Assembly: GCA_023410475.1 (NCBI GenBank)
Contig: JAEYPS010000003.1
Span: forward strand, 1-16,176
Length of the DNA stretch: 16,176 nt
From: Bacillota bacterium
GTDB lineage: Bacteria; Bacillota; Clostridia; Christensenellales; SZUA-584
Direction: 5' to 3'
Below are positions 8,471 to 15,813 of this stretch, piece by piece. Numbering within the stretch: the stretch's first letter is position 1; each line of letters opens with the position of its first letter. Below the pieces are notes generated by a model. That model searched no databases. It saw only the letters and a program-made list of their open reading frames with translations, and was not told where the DNA came from. The position numbers were made by a program, and so were the translations under genes.

Positions 8471-10111
8471 ATGTCATTTTCACCATTTGCACGATTCAGA
8501 AATTTTACTTTGGATAATTTAAAAGCATTATTGGATGTGTATCCTGATCAGGCGAGATCAATGGAATGGAGTGAAGCAGCCAATGAGATTGAAATAATAT
8601 CTCCTGGCTACAAAAGAACTGCATATCAGCAAGCTTGCCAATTTGGACTGGAAGACAGAGGTGAAAGCAGCTTTCGGGTACAGAATTACTTATATACTTT
8701 TGATGACAATAATTTAAAGCGATACTTAGAATTTTGGCTAAAAATATATTTTGCACCTAATCCATATGTAAAAGCGGATGATGACTCAATTCTTATATAT
8801 TGTGAGATGGTGAAGGAAATACTAAACTCTCAGAATAATGAGGTGAAATATGCTGATTTCTTTAATAGTAGAATTGGGGGAAGAAGCGAAGACATTTTAC
8901 TTAATGCAGTTAAGAGTTTTGCAGAACCAATTAAAGTTAAGAAGATAAATGGTGAAGATATCCTTTTTATAGAAAATGATAACATTGAAAGAGCTCGGCG
9001 TGAAGTGGCGTATATTGAAGAAAACTTACCGATTGGAGATCCTGGGAGTAGAAAAGAATTTTTTGATAGATTCTCCTATGAAAACTTCTGTAAATTTTTT
9101 GGAATAGATACAACATTACCGAATGACGATGAAGAATTAATGAAGACGACTTCACTGCTTGTGCGCAAGACAGGAGCAGAAAATATTCTGCTGTATGGAG
9201 TGCCTGGAGCAGGAAAGAGTCATACAATTAAAACGCAGTATTGTCCTGATGATAAATATATGGAAAGGGTAGTGTTTCATCCTGATTATACCTATTCTGA
9301 TTTTGTAGGACAAATACTTCCACGAGTAGAGAAAACGGAAGAAGGGGATAAGCTGAAATATGTTTTTACACCAGGTCCTTTTACGAAAATGTTAATAAAA
9401 GCAGAACAAGACCCGGGTAACTATTACTACCTTATTATTGAAGAACTTAACAGAGGAAATGCACCAGCGATATTTGGAGAGATTTTTCAACTGCTGGACA
9501 GAAAAGATGAAGAAGATGGATATTTACCATCTGAAATTGGCGAAAGTGAATATGGAATTTCAAACTATGATGTAGCGAAAGAAGTGTATGGTGATGAAAC
9601 ACATCAAGTAAAAATTCCATCTAATATGTTTGTTCTTGCAACTATGAATACTGCGGATCAGAATGTGTTCACTCTCGACACGGCATTTCAAAGAAGATGG
9701 AATATGAAACAGATTGAAAATCGCTTCGATAAATCGGAACATTCAAAAGATCAAATAGATGGTACAAATGTTACATGGGGAGCGTTTGCTACTGTTATCA
9801 ATGAATTAGTGATTGATATTAATAAAGATATGGCAAGTTCAGAAGACAAACGATTAGGCACATACTTTGCTAAGAAAAAAGAACTGAGTGTGGATCGTTT
9901 CCCTGAAAAGGTATTAAAATATCTATGGGATGATGCTTTCAAAATGGATAAGGAATCGGTATTTAAATCTGATTATAAATCATTAGAAGAAGTTGTTGTT
10001 GCATATGAAAAAGCAGAGGGCGATAAACTTTCAACTGTTTTGCGTTTGGAAGTATACAAAAAAATGCTGGCAAAATTAGAAAATACATGGGAGAACGATA
10101 TTCAGGAATAG
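8471..10111 (+). CDS. McrB-like AAA+ NTPase of the restriction complex
   Basis: This 546-residue protein starts one base after the methyltransferase stop, with GAGAGGG just upstream. Residues 1-170 match nothing I recognise and are the likely DNA-recognition part, as in McrB. The AAA+ core has Walker A G243-x4-G248-K249-S250 (GVPGAGKS), Walker B YLIIEELNRG with E324-E325, and the McrB signature NTAD (393-396) followed by LDTAFQRRW, which holds sensor and arginine-finger type residues. McrB proteins hydrolyse GTP and drive DNA translocation to a McrC-type nuclease partner. Here that partner is the next gene, 13 nt away. LlaJI subunit R1 has the same kind of domain. Nucleotide preference (GTP or ATP) cannot be read from the sequence. 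Confidence 0.9.
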   Translation: MSFSPFARFRNFTLDNLKALLDVYPDQARSMEWSEAANEIEIISPGYKRTAYQQACQFGLEDRGESSFRVQNYLYTFDDNNLKRYLEFWLKIYFAPNPYVKADDDSILIYCEMVKEILNSQNNEVKYADFFNSRIGGRSEDILLNAVKSFAEPIKVKKINGEDILFIENDNIERARREVAYIEENLPIGDPGSRKEFFDRFSYENFCKFFGIDTTLPNDDEELMKTTSLLVRKTGAENILLYGVPGAGKSHTIKTQYCPDDKYMERVVFHPDYTYSDFVGQILPRVEKTEEGDKLKYVFTPGPFTKMLIKAEQDPGNYYYLIIEELNRGNAPAIFGEIFQLLDRKDEEDGYLPSEIGESEYGISNYDVAKEVYGDETHQVKIPSNMFVLATMNTADQNVFTLDTAFQRRWNMKQIENRFDKSEHSKDQIDGTNVTWGAFATVINELVIDINKDMASSEDKRLGTYFAKKKELSVDRFPEKVLKYLWDDAFKMDKESVFKSDYKSLEEVVVAYEKAEGDKLSTVLRLEVYKKMLAKLENTWENDIQE

Positions 10112-10124
10112 GTGGTGTTTGTAA

Positions 10125-11348
10125 ATGCAGAAAGTCGATATTAGAAGTAAATGCTCCGTTAATACGAATCGTGATGCTGACACTTTTGTTGGCATGAAAT
10201 GCGACAATGGAGATATCAGTATCAATTTTCCGTTAGGCTTTCACATATCAGAAGATCAGGAGGAGCTTCGAAAAGATATTCTACTTTTGTTTGCAACACT
10301 TGCATCGAATACGGAACAGAAAGAATCCCAATTGCTTGATCAGGGTTTAAAATTTGATGAAGTTGATTTTCCATTACAATCATATATATTCATTATTAAA
10401 GATTATATTGCAAGAGGCTACTATAGAGAACAAGAAGTAATTTATAATATGTCAAAAAATGGGAAAATAAACTGGAACAGGACGATTAAAACACAAAAAC
10501 CTTTTATACAGGATACAGATGTTTTTTATTTGGATTTTGTTACTAAAAAGAACACTATAATAGAAAATGAATTAATATCATTGATTCACGAGTACTGTGT
10601 ATACGAAAGTTTTGATATAATTGGGTGGTTGTATACAAAGGCAATGCCTAAGAGACCACAGATAAAAAGAAAAGATAAAGTTTTTAAAGCAGTCTTGAAA
10701 AATAAAATTGCTTCCACCTTTAATGATAGAACTAGGAAATTATTTAGACATATGCTGGCTATTATAGAATATAAGGGGGATAAAGAAGTTGATAAAAATT
10801 ATAGATATGGTACTTATCGCTTTGAATATGTTTGGGAAAAAATGATAGATAGAGTATTTGGTATTGAAAATAAAGCGAATTATTTTCCTAGAACTACGTG
10901 GAGAGTCAATGACAGGGACTATGATAATGCTTCACTAGAACCGGATACAATCATGCTATATCGAAACAATGTATACATATTGGATGCTAAATATTATAAA
11001 TATGGCGTTACAGGAAAACCATGGGATTTACCTCAATCTACTTCAATCAACAAGCAGATAACGTATGGAGAATATGTTTCAAGTCAAAAACAATTCAAAC
11101 AGATTCATGGTGAAGGTATGAAGGTGTATAATGCTTTTTTAATGCCATTTGATTCATTGAATGCTAAATATCATTCAAATAGAGAAATGCTTAGAGTTGG
11201 TGAGGCTGTTAGCATCTGGAAAGATAACTCTGAAGAATACCAAAAGATACAAGGTGTGATTATTGATGTTAAAAAAATGATGAGAATCAATGTTCGTCAG
11301 GAAGAAAATAGTATAATGGAATTAGCAGAGTTAATAGAGCAGGTATAG
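10125..11348 (+). CDS. LlaJI/McrC-like PD-(D/E)XK restriction nuclease subunit
   Basis: This 407-residue protein starts at ATG 10125 with AGGTGGTG at 10110-10117. The first 240 residues form the McrC/LlaJI-type N-terminal region, expected to contact the McrB-like partner. The nuclease site is in the C-terminal third: E272-P-D274, then D287-A-K289 in YILDAKYYKYG, the PD-(D/E)XK pattern of LlaJI-type enzymes. Nearby YRFEYVWEKMIDRVFG resembles the helix before the active site in McrC relatives. It is the last gene of the operon. I expect it to cut DNA when the McrB-like motor meets an unmodified site. No terminator is evident after it; IS256 remains begin within about 120 bases. Confidence 0.85.
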   Translation: MQKVDIRSKCSVNTNRDADTFVGMKCDNGDISINFPLGFHISEDQEELRKDILLLFATLASNTEQKESQLLDQGLKFDEVDFPLQSYIFIIKDYIARGYYREQEVIYNMSKNGKINWNRTIKTQKPFIQDTDVFYLDFVTKKNTIIENELISLIHEYCVYESFDIIGWLYTKAMPKRPQIKRKDKVFKAVLKNKIASTFNDRTRKLFRHMLAIIEYKGDKEVDKNYRYGTYRFEYVWEKMIDRVFGIENKANYFPRTTWRVNDRDYDNASLEPDTIMLYRNNVYILDAKYYKYGVTGKPWDLPQSTSINKQITYGEYVSSQKQFKQIHGEGMKVYNAFLMPFDSLNAKYHSNREMLRVGEAVSIWKDNSEEYQKIQGVIIDVKKMMRINVRQEENSIMELAELIEQV

Positions 11349-11461
11349 ATAGGTGATTTAATAATGGATGTTTAAAAAGGAGCAATGTCATAAAAGCAAA
11401 AGTTATTTTAGGAAAGGTTTTATGGAAGAAAGCTTACCGTTATCGTAAAATTACAACATCA

Positions 11462-11833
11462 AATTGGGAAGCTGGGCCACAACTTTCAACTTATTTCAAA
11501 TATCCAGCAGAGATCAGAAAGATTATATATACCACAAATTCCATAGAGAATTTCAACCGGCAGCTTCGAAAAGTGACCAAGACACGGACTATTTTCCCAA
11601 CGGATGATGCACTGTTTAAAATCCTGTATTTAGCAACCATGGATATCACAGCTAAATGGACAGGAGCAAGCTGGAACTGGGGACAGACACTGGATCAGCT
11701 CTGTATCTATTTTAGAGACCGCATATCACCAACAGACATAGAATATAAAGGTACATATATAAAATCCCAGGCTGCCAGGGGTGACAGTCTGGGAAACTTG
11801 TGCCAGAATCAAGGCACATTCAAATCTAACTAA
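11462..11833 (+). pseudogene. C-terminal fragment of IS256-family (Mutator-like) transposase
   Basis: From about 11462 the frame reads NWEAGPQLSTYFKYP, then IIYTTNSIENFNRQLRKVTK and FPTDDALFKILYLATMDIT, followed by a WNWGQTLDQLCIYF segment. These are characteristic C-terminal elements of IS256-family transposases, which are normally about 400 residues; only about 123 remain. The frame is open back to about 11366 (ending KKAYRYRKITTS), but that part does not match the family well. The catalytic aspartates and most of the DDE core are missing, so it cannot be active. It lies directly behind the restriction operon on the same strand. Confidence 0.85.
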
Positions 11834-11901
11834 CAAAACAAACAAATCTGATATTTTATCATTGATCCAATGGGTTTACACAAAATAAATTACACACTCC
11901 C
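11462..11901 (+). mobile_element. 3' remnant of an IS256-family element
   Basis: What remains is the transposase C-terminus (to 11833) and an outer end at about 11872-11901. That end reads GGGTTTACACAAAATAAAT and then TTACACACTCCC, the kind of terminal repeat seen in IS256/Mutator-like elements. I found no matching left end (expected GGGAGTGTGTAA) upstream, so the 5' two-thirds are lost. The left boundary is uncertain, between 11349 and 11462. Removal of the left part probably came with acquisition or rearrangement of the restriction operon. Confidence 0.7.
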
Positions 11902-11959
11902 TTGATGATAATACCATTTAAATATTCGTATTACCACCAAAGAATGTTTGCAAATATAT

Positions 11960-12460
11960 TTAGTATATAATTTTGAATTCGAGCATTCCCGAATTATTTC
12001 TATTTATAATTTGGACTTGACTCTCTTTAGGAATACAAAATGATGGTATAAGGAACCAATTTGGATCTTGAGAACCAATGTAAATACGATTTTCAGAAAT
12101 ACTACAATCTATTCTGAAATATCCTCTATCGTTCATTTCATTTAGAATATTTTGGTTATAATTAAACTGAGCAGTTAAATCAGATCGATATTTAGTGGTA
12201 TTAAAGTATTCGTTTCGAGATCTGTTGAAGACGTCTTCAAGGTTGTCTCTATAAACGAAGCCTTCGTAGCCACGTGTTCTTATTCGTAATTCATCGTTAT
12301 ATTCGTAAATATTGGAGCCCTTAGCAATACTAATACCCAAGTAATTTTGGATAAAATCCAAAGAATCAAGTCGGGAAAGGTAAAGTTTTTTTTCTCCATT
12401 CCCGGTATACCCAGCAAGTTTCATGTCACAGAAACTATCCACTGCATTAACAAGATACAT
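11960..12460 (-). CDS. Unrecognised 166-residue protein
   Basis: The start at 12460 follows GTGAGGG about 9 nt upstream on the minus strand. I do not recognise the protein. It has no signal peptide or membrane segment and is rich in Asn, Tyr, Ile and Arg. Visible features are YLSRLDSLDFIQNYLG (about 27-42), a charged middle with RNEYFNTTKYRSD, and a C-terminal half that looks like beta strands (YFRIDCSISENRIYIGSQD, then WFLIPSFCIPKESQVQI). It is the only intact gene on the minus strand outside the IS. Between the IS256 end and the HNH-like gene it may be an independent cargo gene or an immunity or defence protein; nothing in the sequence decides this. Confidence 0.6.
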   Translation of the reverse strand: MYLVNAVDSFCDMKLAGYTGNGEKKLYLSRLDSLDFIQNYLGISIAKGSNIYEYNDELRIRTRGYEGFVYRDNLEDVFNRSRNEYFNTTKYRSDLTAQFNYNQNILNEMNDRGYFRIDCSISENRIYIGSQDPNWFLIPSFCIPKESQVQIINRNNSGMLEFKIIY

Positions 12461-12496
12461 TAAATGCCCTCACTTTCATGTTTTAAATAAGTCAAG

Positions 12497-12523
12497 TGTA
12501 TACTTTATAGTAAATTAATGCAA
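12497..12523 (-). promoter_or_regulatory. Weak candidate promoter for the minus-strand gene
   Basis: On the minus strand TTGCAT (12523-12518) and TATACA (12502-12497) are 15 bp apart, about 40 bp before the start codon at 12460. The spacing is short of the optimum, so this is tentative. Confidence 0.3.
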
Positions 12524-12540
12524 CTATAAATATAAATATC

Positions 12541-12564
12541 AAAAAAACACACCATATTATGGTG
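12541..12564 (-). terminator. Rho-independent terminator on the minus strand, with competing upstream arm
   Basis: Read on the minus strand, CACCAT (12564-12559), loop AAT and ATGGTG (12555-12550) form a 6-bp hairpin followed closely by seven U residues (12547-12541). A further ATGGTG at 12586-12581 lies just upstream and could pair with the same CACCAT, preventing the terminator. This is the layout of an attenuator in the leader of the minus-strand gene starting at 12460. A transcript start upstream of 12586 would be needed. Confidence 0.55.
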
Positions 12565-12625
12565 CCTTTTCACGAAAATACACCATCCCAGTTACTATCC
12601 AAGAATAATTTAATCTGCTAATATA

Positions 12626-12859
12626 TTGCTATCAATAATTGATGAGATCGTTAACAACTGAATAGCAACTACGATTTGCAAAAATCATGCAACATAAAGA
12701 GAAATCTTTAGAGGAGTAAAATCTCAGGGTATTTGCCTGGAGGGTTGAAGACCACTGTTATCATAGTAGTTCGAAGGATCGAGAGATGTATGAGTATCAG
12801 GATTCTGATAGAGATATGCACAAGTTATTCTGTACTTGGAGATTGATTTGCTTATCAAT
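12626..12859 (+). other. Hairpin-rich intergenic stretch, possible structured RNA
   Basis: No convincing gene lies in 12465-12930. Within it I see a run of hairpins: TTGCTAT/ATAGCAA (12626-12668), TTGCA/TGCAA (12676-12692), TAAAGA-GAAA-TCTTTA (12695-12710), CTCAGG/CCTGgAG (12723-12742), ACTGTTA/TAGTAGT with two GU pairs (12754-12770), TATCAG-GATT-CTGATA (12795-12810), CAAGT/ACTTG (12821-12838) and ATTGAT/ATCAAT (12842-12859). It ends about 70 nt before the HNH-like gene. I recognise no known RNA family. A 55-codon open frame (12719-12886) without a family match is an alternative reading, as decayed coding sequence. Confidence 0.3.
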
Positions 12860-12932
12860 TTATATTTGTTTCGTAAGATAAAATTTTAAATGTTCACTTC
12901 AAAAGAAAAAATATGTAAGGGAGACAAATACT

Positions 12933-13583
12933 ATGGATTCATATTCGATATTTATGGAGAATTTTGATATTTCTAAAAATGATTTATTTGATTGGGGAAT
13001 CGAGAATACCATTTTTCCGAATGAGAAAGTAGTGGAGGTTTTCTGGGAAAAACTGAAATATAGAATTGTAAACGGAGAAAAAGTATATATTCGAGGATAT
13101 GGAAGGGATGCACATGGAACAGAGTTATACAAAGGACTGTATGAACATATTTTTGGTAATATCAATGTGACAAAAGATCCTACTAATAATGCAATTCCAC
13201 AAAAGAACATTAAGAATTTAACTAAACTAACAAGAAATAAAGATATATATAATTATCAAGTTTCACATATATTTGGGAAAACGAAGAATATATTTTTATT
13301 TGAAGCTCCATGGAATGTGTGTTATACACCTAAAATCATGGATCCATTTACGGGACATGAATCAAAAGGTGAATGGCCAGTTGAGTATCAGGATAGGTTT
13401 ATTAAGAAGGCTGTTTCTTTATATGAAAAATATATAGTGGAATATAATTCTTTGTTAGAAAAATATGAGGTGAAAGATAAAACAAATGAGTATATTAACA
13501 ATTTATATAAGGTGAGAGATAATGTGGAAGTAGATCAATTTAAAAATGATTGTAAAAAGGAAGTTGAATCAATAGCTATATAA
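12933..13583 (+). CDS. Putative HNH-like nuclease, 216 residues
   Basis: ATG 12933 follows AAGGGAG at 12917-12923. The protein has two parts. Residues 30-100 include KVYIRGYGRDAHGTELY and a short KDPTNNAIPQKNI segment. Residues 105-145 hold QVSHIFGKTKN (H112), EAPWN (N128) and MDPFTGHE (H142), an H-N-H spacing that suggests a beta-beta-alpha metal nuclease with H112 as general base. The C-terminal 60 residues are charged and probably helical. I recall similar SHI...PWN...TGHE proteins as uncharacterised genes, so the nuclease call is inferred from the motif and may be wrong. It stands alone on the plus strand, with a hairpin-rich region before it and gene debris behind it. No methyltransferase or immunity partner is adjacent. 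Confidence 0.65.
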   Translation: MDSYSIFMENFDISKNDLFDWGIENTIFPNEKVVEVFWEKLKYRIVNGEKVYIRGYGRDAHGTELYKGLYEHIFGNINVTKDPTNNAIPQKNIKNLTKLTRNKDIYNYQVSHIFGKTKNIFLFEAPWNVCYTPKIMDPFTGHESKGEWPVEYQDRFIKKAVSLYEKYIVEYNSLLEKYEVKDKTNEYINNLYKVRDNVEVDQFKNDCKKEVESIAI

Positions 13584-13746
13584 TACATAGCGGTGAAGCC
13601 ACCAGGCGATTGCAAAGCGGGAATCACACCCCGCCACCATATTTGATTTCAGGTTACCTGGAATCGAGACAACTAAATAAGGTAACCTATCCAGAGATGG
13701 ATAACATAGGAACAGTAGCAAGCCGTGCTAAATTGGAACATATGTA
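13568..13746 (+). pseudogene. Decayed coding fragment of unknown origin
   Basis: A frame without a clear start runs from 13568 to TAA at 13744-13746. It reads protein-like from about 13592, for example PPYLISGYLESRQLNK and VTYPEMDNIGTVASRAKLE. GC content is visibly higher than in the flanks. I do not recognise the parent family. The same stretch holds inverted repeats: GCGGG/CCCGC (13617-13634), AGGTTACCT/AGGTAACCT (13651-13688), TATCC/GGATA (13688-13703), TAGCA/TGCTA (13716-13730) and ATGTAA/TTACAT (13742-13757). A structured RNA therefore cannot be excluded. Confidence 0.4.
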
Positions 13747-13781
13747 ATCAGTTACATGCCTTGCAGCTTTCCAAAGAATAA

Positions 13782-14012
13782 TTATTTTTACTCGTCACAC
13801 CCTTGACACGAGCGGGTACAGGAAAATATGCGTCTACCTTTGCTATGAGAGAACTGGGATTTAAACGAGTTCTGTCTTTGGTACATAGAAACCAGATTGC
13901 AAAGCAGGCGAAGGAATCTTTTGAGAGAGTATTTGGTAGCAGAATTAAGACTGGCTTTGTATCAGGAAGACATACGCCTATATCCGGGTGGTTTTGGCGA
14001 AACTTTAATTGA
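13782..14012 (+). pseudogene. Fragment of a superfamily 2 (DEAD/DEAH-type) helicase
   Basis: The frame is open from 13782. It reads LLVTPLTRAGTGKYASTFAMRE and then FKRVLSLVHRNQIAKQAKESF, the P-loop and motif Ia region of the helicases found in type I/III restriction enzymes and related DEAD/DEAH proteins. The Walker A expected as TGxGTGKT has become TRAGTGKY, so nucleotide binding is probably destroyed. Homology-like sequence ends near 13967 (VSG) and the frame closes at 14012 after an unrelated tail. Only about 60 of the several hundred residues of such a helicase remain, with no upstream or downstream continuation, so this is debris. Confidence 0.7.
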
Positions 14013-14046
14013 GAGAATAGCAAATATAGAGGGACTATTAAGCTAG
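13972..14046 (+). pseudogene. C-terminal tail of another lost gene
   Basis: In a different frame from the helicase fragment, 13972-14046 reads IRLYPGGFGETLIERIANIE and ends with GLLS and TAG. It begins where the helicase-like sequence stops, so the junction near 13968-13972 is a likely deletion breakpoint joining two genes. The parent family is not identified. Confidence 0.4.
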
Positions 14047-14062
14047 TGATATGGGGGCGGGA

Positions 14063-15232
14063 ATGAAATATATATGTTCAAAATGTGGCAATTGTGTTGA
14101 AATAGGAATTATTGAATTTATTAGGAAAAAGCTATATAATGATAAGATCTTATGTGAAAGATGTTATAAGGTCATGGAATATGAAGATTGCTACAAGAGA
14201 TTTCATGAATTTACAAGTATTGAACGTACTAGGTGTGAGATTGGGAGATATAAAAAAGAAATATACGATTGGATTAATACAAATGCTGGAGAGTATTGTG
14301 TATATCGCCAAATAGATGAATCATTTGGGACGGGATATATCAAATGTGTTAAAGATGGTTTTGCATATTTTGATGGCGATAGTGAAGTTGAGTTACCAGT
14401 ATATGAGCTAAAGGAGATTAGATTAATCTATAAAGATGACCGTAAATATTTGCAACCAGATGAAAGCTTTATTATAGGGTACAAAGGTCTAATGATTTCG
14501 GATGGGATTATTGGGGATTCAAAATATATATACGAATATAATATTCCGTATAAAGAAAAATATAGAGATCCATTCAAGACTGATTATCAAGATGTTTACT
14601 CACATTTTTGTACATCAATGGAGGATGTTTTGATTTGGCGTAATTTTATCTCACAAGTCGCTTATAACAAGGAGAATGAAAAACATTTTACAGAATGCAG
14701 GCTTTTCAAAGTGAAAGCGGAGAAGCATTACTTTAATAACTCTGGGGCAGGATGGGTTTCAAATTGTTTGACAGTATTAGAAGAAGTAAAGCCAAAGGAA
14801 ATAGTACAATATTTTGAAGAAGATCCAGTTAAAAAGAGCATTCTATTAAGGCGACTTAAGGACAAGCACCAGGTATCTGAAGAGGTATGGAATAAATATT
14901 GTGAATTTCATATTGATGATTTCAGGAATATTGTCGATGAAGAGCAAGCTTTAGCTATTTGTGTTAAATCTTCACCGTCTTATGGTATGTCTGGCTGCCT
15001 GGCTGTTATAAATATACATAAATGTCCTGAATGTGAAAGAATCCAGTATTGTTTTGGAAATAGTAAGTATAAGCATTATTGTTATTTATCGGTTAAACTC
15101 AGAATAATAAGCAGGCAATCTTACATGGATTCCAATGAGTACTTGCACTTGATAGATAAAAAATGTAAAAGAGAATTGGAGAGTATAGAAAGGTTAGTTT
15201 CTTATTATTTAGTGAATAACAATGGGGAGTAA
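14063..15232 (+). CDS. Protein of unknown function with two zinc-knuckle-like clusters
   Basis: I choose ATG 14063 (389 residues), with a GGGGGCGGGA purine tract just before it; ATG 14051 lies four codons upstream without its own site. The N-terminus has C5-x2-C8 and C31-x2-C34, a probable zinc ribbon of rubredoxin-like spacing. Residues 75-125 (EYCVYRQIDESFGTGYIKC and following) look like a small beta barrel of SH3/Sm type. Near the C-terminus C321-x2-C324, C330, H338 and C340 could bind a second zinc. There is no signal peptide, membrane segment or catalytic motif I can name. The position among gene tails fits accessory cargo. Nucleic-acid binding or an immunity-like role is possible but unsupported. 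Confidence 0.65.
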   Translation: MKYICSKCGNCVEIGIIEFIRKKLYNDKILCERCYKVMEYEDCYKRFHEFTSIERTRCEIGRYKKEIYDWINTNAGEYCVYRQIDESFGTGYIKCVKDGFAYFDGDSEVELPVYELKEIRLIYKDDRKYLQPDESFIIGYKGLMISDGIIGDSKYIYEYNIPYKEKYRDPFKTDYQDVYSHFCTSMEDVLIWRNFISQVAYNKENEKHFTECRLFKVKAEKHYFNNSGAGWVSNCLTVLEEVKPKEIVQYFEEDPVKKSILLRRLKDKHQVSEEVWNKYCEFHIDDFRNIVDEEQALAICVKSSPSYGMSGCLAVINIHKCPECERIQYCFGNSKYKHYCYLSVKLRIISRQSYMDSNEYLHLIDKKCKRELESIERLVSYYLVNNNGE

Positions 15233-15240
15233 GTTTATAA

Positions 15241-15429
15241 GAATGTTGTTGGTTCTACAGGATTCAATGTCTTAGGAGTGTTGGCGTAACGACTGGATAT
15301 ATGTGGGGAGTTATTAATAACTCACCGTTTACAGAAGCAATGATTAATCAGGCAAGTAGAGCTAACTATCCAGCAGTAACGGATAAAGTAGAACATGTCT
15401 ATAAGAAATGTACAGAAGTTTTGGGCTAA
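15241..15429 (+). pseudogene. C-terminal fragment of an unidentified gene
   Basis: The frame is open from 15241 and ends TAA at 15427-15429. The convincing part is SVGVTTGYMWGVINNSPF followed by TEAMINQASRANYPAVTD and ending TEVLG. An ATG at 15301 (42 codons) has no good ribosome binding site. Just upstream, another frame reads VYKNVVGSTGFNVLG and joins naturally if one base is shifted near 15275, so I read it as a frameshifted gene tail. Family unknown. Confidence 0.45.
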
Positions 15430-15473
15430 TATCAGGGCATAAAATAAAGTGTGTTGCAAAAAAACGGAAATAA

Positions 15474-15566
15474 GTAAGTTATTTGTTATTGCGAGATAAA
15501 GGTGTGACGCATGATAATATTATGACTTACGAGCAATATATTGGATGTGATTGGAGAGAATACTAA
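15474..15566 (+). pseudogene. Short C-terminal fragment of a second unidentified gene
   Basis: The frame 15474-15566 reads SYLLLRDKGVTHDNIMTYEQ and ends YIGCDWREY with TAA at 15564-15566. The composition is protein-like, but there is no start codon with a ribosome binding site and no continuation upstream. Probably another stump in the same graveyard. Confidence 0.35.
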
Positions 15567-15624
15567 ATGTGTTCTGAAGGAAACTATGATAACACAAGAA
15601 GTGTTTTAATCAATGTATATCTTC

Positions 15625-15657
15625 AGTGGTACGCCCCTCAACTTTACCACTTTTTTT
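15625..15657 (+). terminator. Candidate rho-independent terminator
   Basis: AGTGGTA (15625-15631) pairs with TACCACT (15645-15651) over a 13-nt loop, followed at once by a run of seven T. It would end transcription from the zinc-protein gene and the fragments behind it. Confidence 0.5.
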
Positions 15658-15675
15658 ACCACATATGCAGGGGAT

Positions 15676-15715
15676 AATATGCCACGATATGCCACAATAT
15701 GCTAAGATATGCCAA
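15676..15715. repeat. Four 10-bp tandem repeats (ATATGCCA type)
   Basis: Consecutive units are AATATGCCAC, GATATGCCAC, AATATGCTAA and GATATGCCAA, exactly 10 bp apart, so each falls on the same face of the helix. A further ATATGC occurs at 15663-15668, out of phase. Phased repeats like these are typical binding sites for a replication, partition or recombinase protein. No such gene is in the window, so the role is open. Confidence 0.7.
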
Positions 15716-15789
15716 AAACGAAAGGAAAAAAGAAATTATGATTAAAATATTGTTTGTGTGCCACGGCAATAGATAACTATTATTAAGAG

Positions 15790-15813
15790 AACCCTTGCAA
15801 ATACAAGGGTTTT
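15790..15813 (+). terminator. Hairpin with short T-tract
   Basis: AACCCTTG (15790-15797) pairs with CAAGGGTT (15804-15811) over a 6-nt loop and ends in four T. It could be a weak terminator. Similar palindromes also occur near the ends of integrated elements; here it lies 75 bp after the tandem repeats. Confidence 0.45.

Noticed and set aside
13610..13640. tRNA-like 3' end with GCGGG/CCCGC stem followed by CACCA
   Set aside because: The loop lacks the TTC of a T-arm, and no acceptor, D or anticodon arms can be drawn upstream.
15676..15715. CRISPR-like array
   Set aside because: The repeats are 10 bp with no spacers between them and there are no cas genes, so they are phased tandem repeats.
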